From an uncultured Burkholderiales bacterium (GTDB lineage Bacteria; Pseudomonadota; Gammaproteobacteria; Burkholderiales; Burkholderiaceae_C): a DNA stretch of 64,000 nt. The first letter of the stretch is position 1; every line of letters starts with the position of its first letter. The stretch is taken from contig CALMYH010000064.1 of NCBI GenBank assembly GCA_937873395.1, forward strand, positions 1 to 64,000. The letters run 5' to 3'. The notes beneath the pieces were generated by a model. The model saw only the letters and a program-made list of their open reading frames with translations. It ran no database searches and was not told the origin of the DNA. This document shows positions 1-13,934 of the stretch, one piece after another. The position numbers and the translations under genes are program-made.

Positions 1-16
1 CCGGCGGGCTTTTTTC
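1..16 (+). terminator. Tail of a probable intrinsic terminator cut by the window edge
   Basis: The window opens with a GC-rich arm (CCGGCGGGC) followed directly by six T. This looks like the right arm and T-run of a rho-independent terminator whose left arm lies outside the window. The pairing arm cannot be seen, so the call is tentative. Confidence 0.35.
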
Positions 17-37
17 ATGGCCGTCATTGCCGTCTAT

Positions 38-65
38 TTATTCGACAATGTATATTATGTTAAGT
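38..65 (+). other. dif: dif site, XerCD chromosome dimer resolution site
   Basis: Positions 47-63 read AATGTATATTATGTTAA, identical over 17 bases to the core and XerD side of the E. coli dif site. The central six bases TGTATA lie at 49-54. The XerD arm is at 55-65, with one difference from E. coli (G for A at 64). The XerC arm, at 38-48, is divergent but ends in the expected CAA. In proteobacteria XerC and XerD recombine chromosome dimers here under FtsK control, so the window should begin at the replication terminus. The site is intergenic and AT-rich against a GC-rich background. Confidence 0.9.
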
Positions 66-166
66 TAATGGGACCGCATCGGCGGCGTCCGGACCCTGGA
101 TCACATCTTGCTTCACGGGTACACCTGACCCTCCGGACGCATGCGCGCCCCGATCCGGTGCCTGCG

Positions 167-196
167 TTGCGGGCCCCATCACCGAACCCCTACAAT
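167..196 (+). promoter_or_regulatory. Candidate sigma70 promoter of the aot-like operon
   Basis: TTGCGG at 167-172 and TACAAT at 191-196 are separated by 18 bases. This gives a 5' leader of about 55 bases before the ATG at 258. The rest of 66-257 shows no coding sequence. No operator was recognised. Confidence 0.4.
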
Positions 197-257
197 CGGA
201 CACCTTTTTGGCAGGAATTGCACGTCGCTTTCCTGAAACTGACATCTTCGTTCACCC

Positions 258-1082
258 ATGAAACCCATTCTTTACGCCTTGGGCGCCGTTGCCCTTGTGA
301 CTCTCGCGGCCTGTGGCAAGTCGGAGGCTCCTGTGGCCGCTGGCTCTGCGCCTTCGGCGGTCGCTCCCCCCGCCATGCCCGAGCTGCGGGTCGCCATCGA
401 CCCCACCTACGAACCGTTCACCTACAAGACCCCCAACGGTCAGCCCACCGGCTTCGACGTGGACATCGCCGAAGCGCTGTGCAACGAGATCCAGCGCAAA
501 TGTGTGTACGTCGAACAGGTCTGGGACAGCATGATTCCGGGCCTGCAGGCCCGCAAGTACGACGTCATCATCAGTTCCATGTCGATCACCGACGAGCGCA
601 AGCAGGTGGTGGACTTCTCCGACAAGTACTACAACACTCCCAGCCGCATCGTGGTCAAGGCCGATACACCCTTCACCGATCTTGAGTCGCTCAAAGGCAA
701 GCGCATCGGCGTGCTCAAGGGAAGCACCCAGGAAAGGTATGCCATGGGCGAGCTCCGCCCGGTGGGTGTCAACGTGATTGCCTACGAGGCTCAGGACCAG
801 GTCTATCTGGACATCCGCTCTGGCCGCCTCGATGGCACGGTGGCCGATTCGGTCGAAGTCACCGGCGGCTTCCTCAGCAAGCCCGAAGGCGAAGGTTATG
901 GCTTTGTCGGCCCCGTGCTGTCTGATGTGAAGTACTACGGGTATGGCGTGGGCGTGGCCATGCGCAAGGGTGAAGACCAGTTGCGCGAGCAGATCAATGC
1001 CGCCATTCAGGCCATTCGCGCCAACGGCGTCTATGAGACCGTCAGCAAGAAGTACTTCGACTTCGACGTCTACGGCGACTGA
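258..1082 (+). CDS. aotJ: Basic amino acid ABC transporter, substrate-binding lipoprotein
   Basis: This is a 274-residue periplasmic binding protein of the SBP_bac_3 family, which captures polar amino acids and delivers them to the membrane permease. Residues 1-19 form a lipoprotein signal with lipobox LAAC (Cys19). A low-complexity Ala/Pro linker of about 20 residues follows, then the typical N-lobe start LRVAIDPTYEPFTYK and GFDVDIAEALC. It is the first gene of a same-strand set in the order of Pseudomonas aotJQMOP (arginine/ornithine uptake): SBP, two permeases, an AstE-like protein, ATPase. Arginine, ornithine or lysine as substrate is inferred from that order and family; histidine is also possible. 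Confidence 0.82.
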   Translation: MKPILYALGAVALVTLAACGKSEAPVAAGSAPSAVAPPAMPELRVAIDPTYEPFTYKTPNGQPTGFDVDIAEALCNEIQRKCVYVEQVWDSMIPGLQARKYDVIISSMSITDERKQVVDFSDKYYNTPSRIVVKADTPFTDLESLKGKRIGVLKGSTQERYAMGELRPVGVNVIAYEAQDQVYLDIRSGRLDGTVADSVEVTGGFLSKPEGEGYGFVGPVLSDVKYYGYGVGVAMRKGEDQLREQINAAIQAIRANGVYETVSKKYFDFDVYGD

Positions 1083-1094
1083 TCCCGGCTCGGC

Positions 1095-1781
1095 TTGACC
1101 GGCTACTACGCTTCCATCCTGCAAGGTGCCCTCGTGACGGTGGGCGTCTCGCTGGCGGCGCTGGTTTTCGCCATCGTGCTGGGCTTGTTGGGCGCGGCAG
1201 CGAAGCTTTCGGGCAACCGGCTCCTGGTGGGCCTGGCCACTGTGTACACGACGGTGATCCGAGGCGTCCCCGAGCTGGTATTGATGCTGCTGATCTTCTA
1301 TGGCGGCACGATCGGCCTCAACCACCTGCTGGAGTGGGTGGGCCATCGGCGGTATGTCGACATCAATCCCTTCGCGGCGGGCGTGCTGACCATCGGCTTC
1401 ATTTATGGGGCCTACATGACCGAAACCTTCCGGGGCGCCATCCTGGCGATTCCCCGGGGCCAGGCCGAAGCGGCCTGGGCCTTCGGGATGGGCCGCTTTC
1501 GGACCTTTCTGCGCATCACCCTGCCCCAGATGGTGCGCTACGCCCTGCCCGGCTTCACCAACAACTGGCTGGTGCTGATCAAGGCGACCGCCCTGATCAG
1601 CCTGATCGGCCTGCAGGAGATGACCTACCTGGCCAAACAGGCCAGCGCGGCCACGCGCGAACCCTTCACGTTCTTTCTGTTTGCTGCCGCCCTGTTTCTT
1701 GTCTACACCTCGATCTCGCTCTGGGCTTTGCGGTGGTTGGAGCGCCGCTACAGCCTGGGTGTGCGGCGCGGGTCGGCGTGA
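1095..1781 (+). CDS. aotQ: Basic amino acid ABC transporter permease (HisQ/AotQ type)
   Basis: This is a 228-residue inner-membrane permease of the His/Glu/Gln/Arg family. It has several hydrophobic helices and the cytoplasmic EAA loop EAAWAFGMGRFRTFLRITLP near residue 135, which docks on the ATPase. The start is TTG, 12 bases after the aotJ stop; no in-frame ATG occurs near the expected N-terminus. It pairs with the second permease at 1793 to form the heterodimeric channel. Family assignment is secure; substrate follows from the operon. Confidence 0.85.
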   Translation: MTGYYASILQGALVTVGVSLAALVFAIVLGLLGAAAKLSGNRLLVGLATVYTTVIRGVPELVLMLLIFYGGTIGLNHLLEWVGHRRYVDINPFAAGVLTIGFIYGAYMTETFRGAILAIPRGQAEAAWAFGMGRFRTFLRITLPQMVRYALPGFTNNWLVLIKATALISLIGLQEMTYLAKQASAATREPFTFFLFAAALFLVYTSISLWALRWLERRYSLGVRRGSA

Positions 1782-1792
1782 AGGATTGAGCG

Positions 1793-2506
1793 ATGCGCTG
1801 GGAAGTCATCACCATGCCGCAGACCCTGGCCCTCTACGCCGAGGGCCTGGTCACCACCGCCTGGCTGCTGTTTTCGGCCCTCGCCGTTGGCGGTGTCATG
1901 GCGGTGCTGATGGCGCTGGCGCTGACCAGCCGCATCGGTCCCCTGCGCTGGCTGGTCGGCAGCTTCACCTATGTCATCCGGGGCACGCCGCTGCTGATTC
2001 AGGTCTACCTGATCTACTATGGCGTGGCCCAGCTCGAATGGATCCAGGCCCGATGGGACACCGTGTGGCCCTGGACGCATTTCAAGGATGCCTTCTTCTG
2101 CGCCCTGCTGGCCTTCAGCCTCAACACCGCAGGCTACACCGCCGAGTTGCTGGCCGGGTCGATGCGGGAAACCGCGGCCGGCGAAATCGAGGCGGCCCAT
2201 GCGATGGGCATGAGCCGATGGCAGACCCTGCGTCGCATCGTCATGCCCAGCGCCATGCGCCGGACCCTTCCCGCCTATTCCAATGAGGTGGTCATGATGT
2301 TGCACAGCACCAGCCTGGCCAGCACCGTGCCAGGTCTGCTGGACATCACCGCCGCGGCCAGCCGGATCTACTCCGACTATTACCTGCCGTTCGAGGCCTA
2401 CCTGTTCGCGGCGGCCATCTACCTGGTCATCACCTTCATGCTGGTGGGGTTGTTTCGCGTGGCCGAACGGCACTTCCTGGGGCACCTGGCGCCCCGCAGC
2501 CGCTGA
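1793..2506 (+). CDS. aotM: Basic amino acid ABC transporter permease (HisM/AotM type)
   Basis: This is the 237-residue partner permease of aotQ, from the same BPD_transp_1 family. Its EAA loop reads IEAAHAMGMSRWQTLRRIVMP, and hydrophobic helices lie on both sides. It starts with ATG 11 bases after the aotQ stop and ends 8 bases before the next gene, so the five genes very probably share one transcript. It resembles HisM and AotM more than glutamate or glutamine permeases, judging by general character only. Confidence 0.85.
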   Translation: MRWEVITMPQTLALYAEGLVTTAWLLFSALAVGGVMAVLMALALTSRIGPLRWLVGSFTYVIRGTPLLIQVYLIYYGVAQLEWIQARWDTVWPWTHFKDAFFCALLAFSLNTAGYTAELLAGSMRETAAGEIEAAHAMGMSRWQTLRRIVMPSAMRRTLPAYSNEVVMMLHSTSLASTVPGLLDITAAASRIYSDYYLPFEAYLFAAAIYLVITFMLVGLFRVAERHFLGHLAPRSR

Positions 2507-2514
2507 CGATCGCC

Positions 2515-3648
2515 ATGCAGCGCCGCGAGCATCCCCTGTCCGGTGGCAGCCTGGGCCAGCAGCGTCAGGTCGTCAGTCTTCATTTCGGGCCCGCGGGCGA
2601 GCGCAAGGTCTACATCCAGGCCAGCCTTCACGCCGACGAGCTGCCGGGCATGCTGGTTTTGTACCACCTGCGCGAAGCGCTGGCCCGGGCCGAAGCGGAC
2701 GGGCAACTGCTGGGTGAGGTGGTGCTGGTGCCGGTGGCCAACCCCATCGGCCTGTCCCAGCGCCTGCTTCACCGTCCGAGTGGCCGATTCGAGCTGGGCA
2801 GCGCACACAACTTCAACCGCCACTATCCCGATCTGGCACAGGCAGTTTTCGAATCGCTGCGTGACCGGCTGGGGCCTGATGCGGCGCTGAACGTGCGCGC
2901 GGTGCGCGAATGCGTCGGCCAGTGGCTCACCCACTGGAGTCCGGAGACGGAAGCGGACAGCCTGCGCCGGTGCCTGTTGTTGCTTGCCCATGACGCCGAG
3001 GTGGTGATCGACCTGCATTGTGATGCCCAGGCGGTCATGCACCTGTACACCGAAGAGCCCTGCTGGCCGGTCCTTGAACCGCTGGCTCGGCTGCTGGGTT
3101 GCCGGGCCGTGTTGCTGGCCCGACAGTCGGGCGGCAACCCTTTCGACGAATGCCTGTCGGGTGTTTGGTGGCAGCTGGCGGCTCTGCTGCGTTCGGCCGG
3201 CTCGACCCACCCGCTTCCCCAGGGCTGCGCTTCGAGCACGGTCGAGTTGCGGGGCGAGACGGACGTGGACCACGCCAATGCCCGAAGGGACGCCGACGCC
3301 CTCCTCGCCTATCTGTCCCACACGGGCCTGTTGCGGGCCGCTCGCCCGGAGCTGCCGGGCTTGCCGTGTGCCCCGACGCCACTGGCCGGTTCCGAGACCC
3401 TGCGTGCACCGATGGCGGGGCTTGTGGTCTTTCTGGTCGAGCCTGGCACCGGGCTGCGCGCGGGCGACCCGGTGGCCGAGATCATCGATCCGACCCCAGC
3501 GGCGGGTTCTTCGGTGCATACGGTCCGCGCCGGGGTCGACGGTGTGTTCTACGCCCGGGTGCGCGAACGTTACGTGCGCGCCGGGGGAGAGCTGGGCAAG
3601 GTCGCCGGCAGCCAGGCCTTCCGGACCGGTGACCTGCTCGGCGCCTGA
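2515..3648 (+). CDS. aotO: Succinylglutamate desuccinylase/aspartoacylase family protein in the transporter operon
   Basis: This 377-residue protein belongs to the M14-like AstE/AspA zinc hydrolase family. Zinc ligands are visible as HADE (His39, Glu42) and His168 in VVIDLHCD. Glu244 in STVELRGE fits the catalytic base. Residues from about 285 form a beta-rich C-terminal part containing [20 protein letters not shown], typical of the family. In Pseudomonas the aot operon carries an AstE-like gene, aotO, in exactly this position; its role in uptake is not settled. It might deacylate an imported N-acyl amino acid, which is inference. The start lies 8 bases after the aotM stop. Confidence 0.8.
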   Translation: MQRREHPLSGGSLGQQRQVVSLHFGPAGERKVYIQASLHADELPGMLVLYHLREALARAEADGQLLGEVVLVPVANPIGLSQRLLHRPSGRFELGSAHNFNRHYPDLAQAVFESLRDRLGPDAALNVRAVRECVGQWLTHWSPETEADSLRRCLLLLAHDAEVVIDLHCDAQAVMHLYTEEPCWPVLEPLARLLGCRAVLLARQSGGNPFDECLSGVWWQLAALLRSAGSTHPLPQGCASSTVELRGETDVDHANARRDADALLAYLSHTGLLRAARPELPGLPCAPTPLAGSETLRAPMAGLVVFLVEPGTGLRAGDPVAEIIDPTPAAGSSVHTVRAGVDGVFYARVRERYVRAGGELGKVAGSQAFRTGDLLGA

Positions 3649-3677
3649 CGCGCTTCCCGATGAATGACAGGAAACCC

Positions 3678-4472
3678 ATGACCACTTCCCCCGCTTCATC
3701 ACCGGTCACGCCGCTGCTGGAAGTGACCGACATCCACAAGCGCTTCGGCAACAACGAGGTGCTCAAGGGTGTTTCACTGACAGCCCACGCCGGCGATGTC
3801 ATCAGTCTGATTGGCAGTTCAGGTTCCGGCAAGAGCACCTTCCTGCGCTGCATCAATCTGCTGGAGCGGCCGAACAGCGGCAGGATCGTCCTGGGAGGGG
3901 AAGAGCTCCAGCTCAGGGCGGACCGCCATGGCGAACTGCACGCAGCGCAGCCGGCCCAGTTGCAGCGGCTGCGCACGCGTCTGGCCATGGTGTTCCAGCA
4001 TTTCAACCTGTGGGCCCACATGACGGTGCTGCAGAACGTCATCGAGGCCCCCATCCATGTGCTGGGTATTCCGCGCGAGCAGGCGGTGGAGACCGCCAGG
4101 CGTTACCTGGAGCGCGTCGGATTGCGCGGGGTCGAGGACCGCTACCCGGCGCACATGAGCGGTGGCCAGCAGCAACGGGTCGCCATTGCCCGGGCACTGG
4201 CGGTGGAACCGGCCGTGCTGCTGTTCGACGAGCCGACCAGCGCCCTCGATCCCGAACTGGTGGGTGAGGTCCTGAGGGTGATGAAGCTGCTCGCCGAGGA
4301 GGGGCGGACCATGCTGGTGGTGACGCATGAAATGGGCTTCGCGCGCGAGGTGTCGAACCACGTCGTTTTCCTGCACCAGGGCCGGATCGAAGAGCAGGGG
4401 CTTCCGTCCGAGGTGCTGTCGCGGCCGCGCAGCGAACGACTCGCCCAGTTCCTCAGCGGCAACCTGAAGTGA
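3678..4472 (+). CDS. aotP: Basic amino acid ABC transporter ATP-binding protein (HisP/AotP type)
   Basis: This 264-residue cytoplasmic ATPase energises the AotQM permease. Walker A is GSSGSGKS (residues 46-53). A Q-loop precedes FNLWAHMT, the signature is MSGGQQQR, Walker B is [11 protein letters not shown], and the switch His lies in [10 protein letters not shown] chose the ATG at 3678, preceded by AGGA at a good distance; an in-frame ATG at 3660 lacks such a site. The insert between Walker A and the Q-loop is long, as in HisP-type ATPases. It is the last gene of the operon and converges with the cyclase gene downstream. Confidence 0.87.
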   Translation: MTTSPASSPVTPLLEVTDIHKRFGNNEVLKGVSLTAHAGDVISLIGSSGSGKSTFLRCINLLERPNSGRIVLGGEELQLRADRHGELHAAQPAQLQRLRTRLAMVFQHFNLWAHMTVLQNVIEAPIHVLGIPREQAVETARRYLERVGLRGVEDRYPAHMSGGQQQRVAIARALAVEPAVLLFDEPTSALDPELVGEVLRVMKLLAEEGRTMLVVTHEMGFAREVSNHVVFLHQGRIEEQGLPSEVLSRPRSERLAQFLSGNLK

Positions 4473-4513
4473 TCGACACCTGGGTCGACGCGGCAGGTCG
4501 GGCCGAGGCCAGC

Positions 4514-5455
4514 TCAGGACAGGCGCGAATGGCCCAGCACCATGGCTCCGTCCACCAGGCGGAAAGACACGGTCGGTGAGCTGTAGTCGGTGAATGGCGT
4601 GCCCATGGCGATTTCCCCGTCGCTGTGCAGCAGGCATTCCTGACGGCGCAGGGAAATCACGTGGTCGGTGCCTGCGAAACGGACCCAGGTGCCGTAGCTG
4701 CTGACATCCTCCAGCACGTAGTTGCCGGAACGGATGTCGAGTGTGGCGTGGATGCGCGAGACCCGGGGGTCGTTGACGATGAAATCGGCCTCCGGGATTC
4801 GCCCGATCTTGATCGGCAGATCCGTGATGTCGAAGGCCCGGCTGGCATCGAGCCAGCCCAACTGGATGCCACCGAACACCGACTCGCCATGGGACGCGAT
4901 CCCGTGCAGGTCCGATGGCAAGGTCAGGAACTCGGAGAGCATCTCCGGCTGCCACTCGATCCGGAACACCTCGCAGGGTTCCGCCCGTCCCTTGATTCGC
5001 ATGGGGCCAAGGCTTCGGCTGCGCACACCATGACGGGCGCCCAGCTTGCGGATCACCGTGTCGGTCACCAGGATCTGTTCCGGACCCGCCAGGTCGCTCA
5101 GTCGGGAGGCAACGTTGACGGCATCTCCGAAGCAGTCACCGTCGACCTGGACCACCTGCCCGCGCGCCATGCCGATCTGCATTTGCAGCTTCAACCGCTT
5201 GGGCCACTGCGCCACGCGCTGGGAGTGTTCCTGCTGGATCTGGGTCATGGTCTCGACCGCCAGCAGGTTGTTGCTGAAGGACAGCAGCACACCATCCCCG
5301 AGCATCTTGACCACCTTGCCGCCGTTTTCCAGGCCCACCGCCCCGATCCATTGGGTCAGCTTGGTCACGGCCTTCGTCGCCCGGTCGTTGCCCAGCGTCT
5401 CGAAGACCGAGACGCTGCCTGTGAGATCAACGAACGCGATGGTGAGTTCAGCCAT
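4514..5455 (-). CDS. Class III adenylate cyclase with C-terminal FHA domain
   Basis: This 313-residue soluble protein has a class III nucleotide cyclase domain (about 1-165) and an FHA domain (about 205-290). The metal-binding aspartates are Asp10 (FVDLTGS) and Asp54 (KMLGDG). Lys50 and Asp107 occupy the purine-selecting positions of adenylate cyclases. Asn114 and Arg118 in DAVNVASR fit the transition-state residues, so a competent adenylate cyclase is expected. The FHA part has the GR...VSRIHA pattern (218-236), which binds phosphothreonine peptides, suggesting control by a Ser/Thr kinase or docking to a phosphoprotein. No kinase gene is nearby. It has no signal peptide or membrane segment. 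Confidence 0.85.
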   Translation of the reverse strand: MAELTIAFVDLTGSVSVFETLGNDRATKAVTKLTQWIGAVGLENGGKVVKMLGDGVLLSFSNNLLAVETMTQIQQEHSQRVAQWPKRLKLQMQIGMARGQVVQVDGDCFGDAVNVASRLSDLAGPEQILVTDTVIRKLGARHGVRSRSLGPMRIKGRAEPCEVFRIEWQPEMLSEFLTLPSDLHGIASHGESVFGGIQLGWLDASRAFDITDLPIKIGRIPEADFIVNDPRVSRIHATLDIRSGNYVLEDVSSYGTWVRFAGTDHVISLRRQECLLHSDGEIAMGTPFTDYSSPTVSFRLVDGAMVLGHSRLS

Positions 5456-5825
5456 GGAAAGGTAAGAACAAAAGCTGATTACATCACATCACCGTCGGGG
5501 CATGGAGGCCACCCAGCCTCGCTCGCTGCCTGCGGAGTTTGTCACGGATGTCCCGCCTGTGACCGGTGGCCCTGACCACCCGGTGCGCAATTCCGGCCTT
5601 TGGTCGGTGGGCCCAACGCATTACCGGAGGACCGATTGTCCTTCCCGGCGGCCTGCTTTCTATTCCAAAGGTATGCAGATGTTTCAGAAAGCAAGTGAAC
5701 CATTACAGGTAAATACATGATTCACTTGTTGTTTTTTCGGATTTTTATCGTGTTTACACGCTTGCCAGCGGACACGGGGACGTATATCGTTGCACCATAA
5801 AACGAGTGTCGTTGAGGATTTCATC
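5456..5825. other. Gene-free 370-base region between divergent genes, AT-rich on its right half
   Basis: No coding sequence with plausible start and codon use is visible here. The right half (about 5640-5815) is clearly richer in A and T than its surroundings. It holds an 8-base inverted repeat, CAAGTGAA at 5692-5699 and TTCACTTG at 5721-5728, followed by TTGTTTTTT. Promoters for the cyclase gene (left) and the small gene at 5826 (right) must lie here, but no convincing -35/-10 pair stood out. Confidence 0.5.
5692..5728. repeat. Inverted repeat, 8-base arms with 21-base spacer
   Basis: CAAGTGAA (5692-5699) and TTCACTTG (5721-5728) are exact reverse complements, and a T-rich run (TTGTTTTTT) follows. 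It could be a weak hairpin with terminator character or an operator upstream of the gene at 5826. There is no direct evidence for either. Confidence 0.4.
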
Positions 5826-6161
5826 ATGCGTTTCATCAAACCAGGCTTGCGCAACAGCATTTCAGCCCTGCTGGGGACCGAAGTGCGCAAGTCGTCCCCG
5901 GAGGCGCTGGAGCCGGTTCGGCAGGCGATGCTGGCCGTGCTGGGAGAGGAAGGCGCTCGGCTGCATCCCCAACTGAGCAGGAAACTGCGCTACCTGCACG
6001 ATGCGCACGCCCTCTGGTATGCGCGTGCCGACGTGGTGGCTGCGCTGAGCAGCATGCACGGAGAATTCAAGGCGGTCAGCATGGTGCAGTCCCTGACCCC
6101 GGTGTTCAAGGGCCTGGTCCCCAAAAGCCTGATGGACGCCTCCAGCCGGCAGCGGCACTGA
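5826..6161 (+). CDS. Conserved hypothetical protein, small and helical
   Basis: This 111-residue cytoplasmic protein has no signal peptide or membrane helix. The start at 5826 (MRFIKPGLRN) is preceded by GAGGA at good spacing; an in-frame ATG at 5790 has no ribosome site. The sequence is rich in Leu, Ala and Arg and looks all-helical. Conspicuous parts are KLRYLHDAHALWYARADVV and the C-terminal FKGLVPKSLMDASS. I do not recognise a named domain. It stands alone, with the divergent cyclase gene on one side and convergent ldcA on the other. Confidence 0.7.
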   Translation: MRFIKPGLRNSISALLGTEVRKSSPEALEPVRQAMLAVLGEEGARLHPQLSRKLRYLHDAHALWYARADVVAALSSMHGEFKAVSMVQSLTPVFKGLVPKSLMDASSRQRH

Positions 6162-6191
6162 GTTCTCGGGCTGTCACCCGCGCGGGGCGAA

Positions 6192-10152
<3,961 letters not shown>

Positions 10153-10229
10153 GGCGGGCGGTGGACTTCAGAAAAAAACAAAGGTCGCCACGAAGGACGA
10201 CCCGTTGAGCAAGAGGCCACCCCATCCAG

Positions 10230-10305
10230 GGGCACCGCGGAACCGGCTTTGCCGGGCCGCTGGTGCCGCCCCCTGGGGGGTGACGCCGCAGGCGGCGCGG
10301 GGGGA
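10230..10305. repeat. GC-rich palindromic intergenic repeat between guaB and guaA
   Basis: The element has a nested hairpin: GGCACC (10231-10236), GCGG and CCGGC pair with GCCGG, CCGC and GGTGCC (10262-10267). Next comes the palindrome GCCCCCTGGGGGG (10268-10280), then GCCGCaggcGGCG. The same GCCCCCTGGGGGG core occurs at 47560-47572 inside hrpA. It resembles the dispersed GC-rich repeats known in Comamonadaceae genomes. It should fold strongly in the guaB-guaA transcript. Confidence 0.65.
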
Positions 10306-10308
10306 GCC

Positions 10309-12481
<2,173 letters not shown>

Positions 12482-12488
<7 letters not shown>

Positions 12489-12811
12489 CCGGCCTTGGAT
12501 CCCGGCCGCCGGCTGGCGAACAGTCCCGAGCCTCGGGCCCCTTGGGCCACAAACCGCTCTCTGCGTGCCACCTTGGGATCCACCCTCAGGGGCCGGCAGA
12601 TCTCCAGTCGGTCGCCGTCGCGCAGGAGGTGCTGCCTGTCGACCTGGCGACCCCAGACCGACATCGAGAGCTGTCCGTCCTTCAGTTCGGGAAACCGTTC
12701 CACCCAACCTGCAGTCTGCAGGGCCGCCCCGGCATCGAGGCCGTCCGGCAGGCAAACGTGCTCCTCATGACAGCATCGGGCCGCGGGAGCGTAGACCAGG
12801 ATCACCTTCAT
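12482..12811 (-). CDS. rnfH: RnfH family ubiquitin-fold protein (UPF0125)
   Basis: This 109-residue protein has the RnfH beta-grasp fold: [10 protein letters not shown] at the start, LPDGLDAGAALQTAG in the middle and the core motif GRQVDRQHLLRDGDRLEICRPL. The tail is basic and probably disordered. The ATG overlaps the ratA stop (ATGA), the usual ratA-rnfH pair of proteobacteria. Its function is uncertain; a role as an adaptor has been proposed only from fold and context. Confidence 0.88.
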
Positions 12812-13272
12812 GTCCGTCCCTCCAGGGGATCGGTGCCATAGACCTGATCAGCCCGGCGCACGAAGGCGTCCACCAGGTTGGCGGCGATCTTGTCGAACAC
12901 CGGACCCACCAGTTTGGCCAGGGACGGACTCGCAAAGCCGTAGCGAAGGTCAAAAGTGACCTTGCAGGCGCGCTGGCTGCCATCTCCCAAGGGGAGAAAC
13001 TCCCAGTGCCCCTCCAGCAAGGAGAACGGTCCGTCGACCAGGCTCAGATGCACCTGACGGTCTTCGATATGGGTGTTGCGGGTGGTGAAGCTCTGGCGCA
13101 ATCCGCCAAAGGCCATGCCCACCCGGGCCAGCATGCCGTGCTCGGTGAGTTCAAGCACTTCCCCCTGGTCGCACCAGGGAAGAAACTGCGGGTAGTGCTG
13201 CACATCGGTCACCAGCGCAAACATTTCTTGTGCGCTGTGCCAGAGCAGAACGGACTTGTGAATCGTTTTCAT
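12808..13272 (-). CDS. ratA: RatA-like START/SRPBCC protein (ubiquinone-binding, COQ10 type)
   Basis: This 154-residue protein is of the polyketide cyclase/START family. Family landmarks are [34 protein letters not shown] at the N-terminus and [20 protein letters not shown] near the C-terminus. E. coli RatA was described as a toxin that hinders ribosome subunit joining; eukaryotic COQ10 homologues bind ubiquinone. Which role applies here is open. It is translationally coupled to rnfH and divergent from smpB, the conserved smpB/ratA/rnfH arrangement. The ATG at 13272 gives the standard N-terminus. Confidence 0.87.
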   Translation of the reverse strand: MKTIHKSVLLWHSAQEMFALVTDVQHYPQFLPWCDQGEVLELTEHGMLARVGMAFGGLRQSFTTRNTHIEDRQVHLSLVDGPFSLLEGHWEFLPLGDGSQRACKVTFDLRYGFASPSLAKLVGPVFDKIAANLVDAFVRRADQVYGTDPLEGRT

Positions 13273-13420
13273 ACAATCTGGATCTGCCTGTCGGGAGACA
13301 GGACCGACCGGCCCGGCATCTTGCCGACCGGTGTCGGACCCGTGGCCCACCCGTCAGACCGGCGGTCGAAACCGGCACCGGGACATTGTATGGGCCCTCC
13401 GTGCCCCCATCTGCTGCTTC

Positions 13421-13915
13421 ATGGCCACCCCCACTTCCAAGAAAGCTTCTTCCAAGACCACCGATGCCCGCCTGGCGGACAACAAGAAGGCCTTGTTCAA
13501 CTACGCCATCGAGGAGCGATTCGAGGCGGGCATGGTGCTGCAAGGCTGGGAGGTCAAGGCCCTGCGGGAGGGCAAGGTTCAGCTCACCGACGGTTATGTG
13601 GTGGTGCGGGAAGGCGAGCTGTTTCTGATCGGCTGCCAGATCAACCCCTTGCGGACGGCTTCGACCCATGTCACGGCCGAAGCCACGCGCACCCGCAAGC
13701 TGCTGCTGCACAAGGACCAGATTCGTCGCCTGATCGGCAAGACCGAGCAGAAGGGCTTCACCCTCGTTCCCCTCAACCTGCACTGGAAGAACGGCAAGGT
13801 CAAGTGCGAGATCGCCTTGGCCAAGGGGAAGGCCGAACACGACAAGCGCGACACGATCAAGGACCGCGAAGGTAAGCGCGAGGTGGAACGGGCCATGAAG
13901 CAGCGCCAGCGCTGA
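13421..13915 (+). CDS. smpB: SsrA-binding protein SmpB
   Basis: This 164-residue protein binds tmRNA and brings it to stalled ribosomes for trans-translation. The OB-fold core is recognisable in [38 protein letters not shown] and in the basic C-terminal tail [21 protein letters not shown] that enters the mRNA channel. The start at 13421 (MATPTSKK) is chosen; the longer frame upstream lies in the intergenic region. It is divergent from ratA. The tmRNA gene itself is not in this window. Confidence 0.95.
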   Translation: MATPTSKKASSKTTDARLADNKKALFNYAIEERFEAGMVLQGWEVKALREGKVQLTDGYVVVREGELFLIGCQINPLRTASTHVTAEATRTRKLLLHKDQIRRLIGKTEQKGFTLVPLNLHWKNGKVKCEIALAKGKAEHDKRDTIKDREGKREVERAMKQRQR

Positions 13916-13924
13916 CGCTGGCGC
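13903..13924 (+). terminator. Perfect 9-bp hairpin with the smpB stop codon in its loop
   Basis: GCGCCAGCG (13903-13911) pairs with CGCTGGCGC (13916-13924), and the loop CTGA contains the smpB TGA. No T-run follows, so it is not a standard intrinsic terminator. It sits between convergent genes and may protect the mRNA 3' end or help release transcription. Confidence 0.45.
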
Positions 13925-13934
13925 GCTCCGGCGC

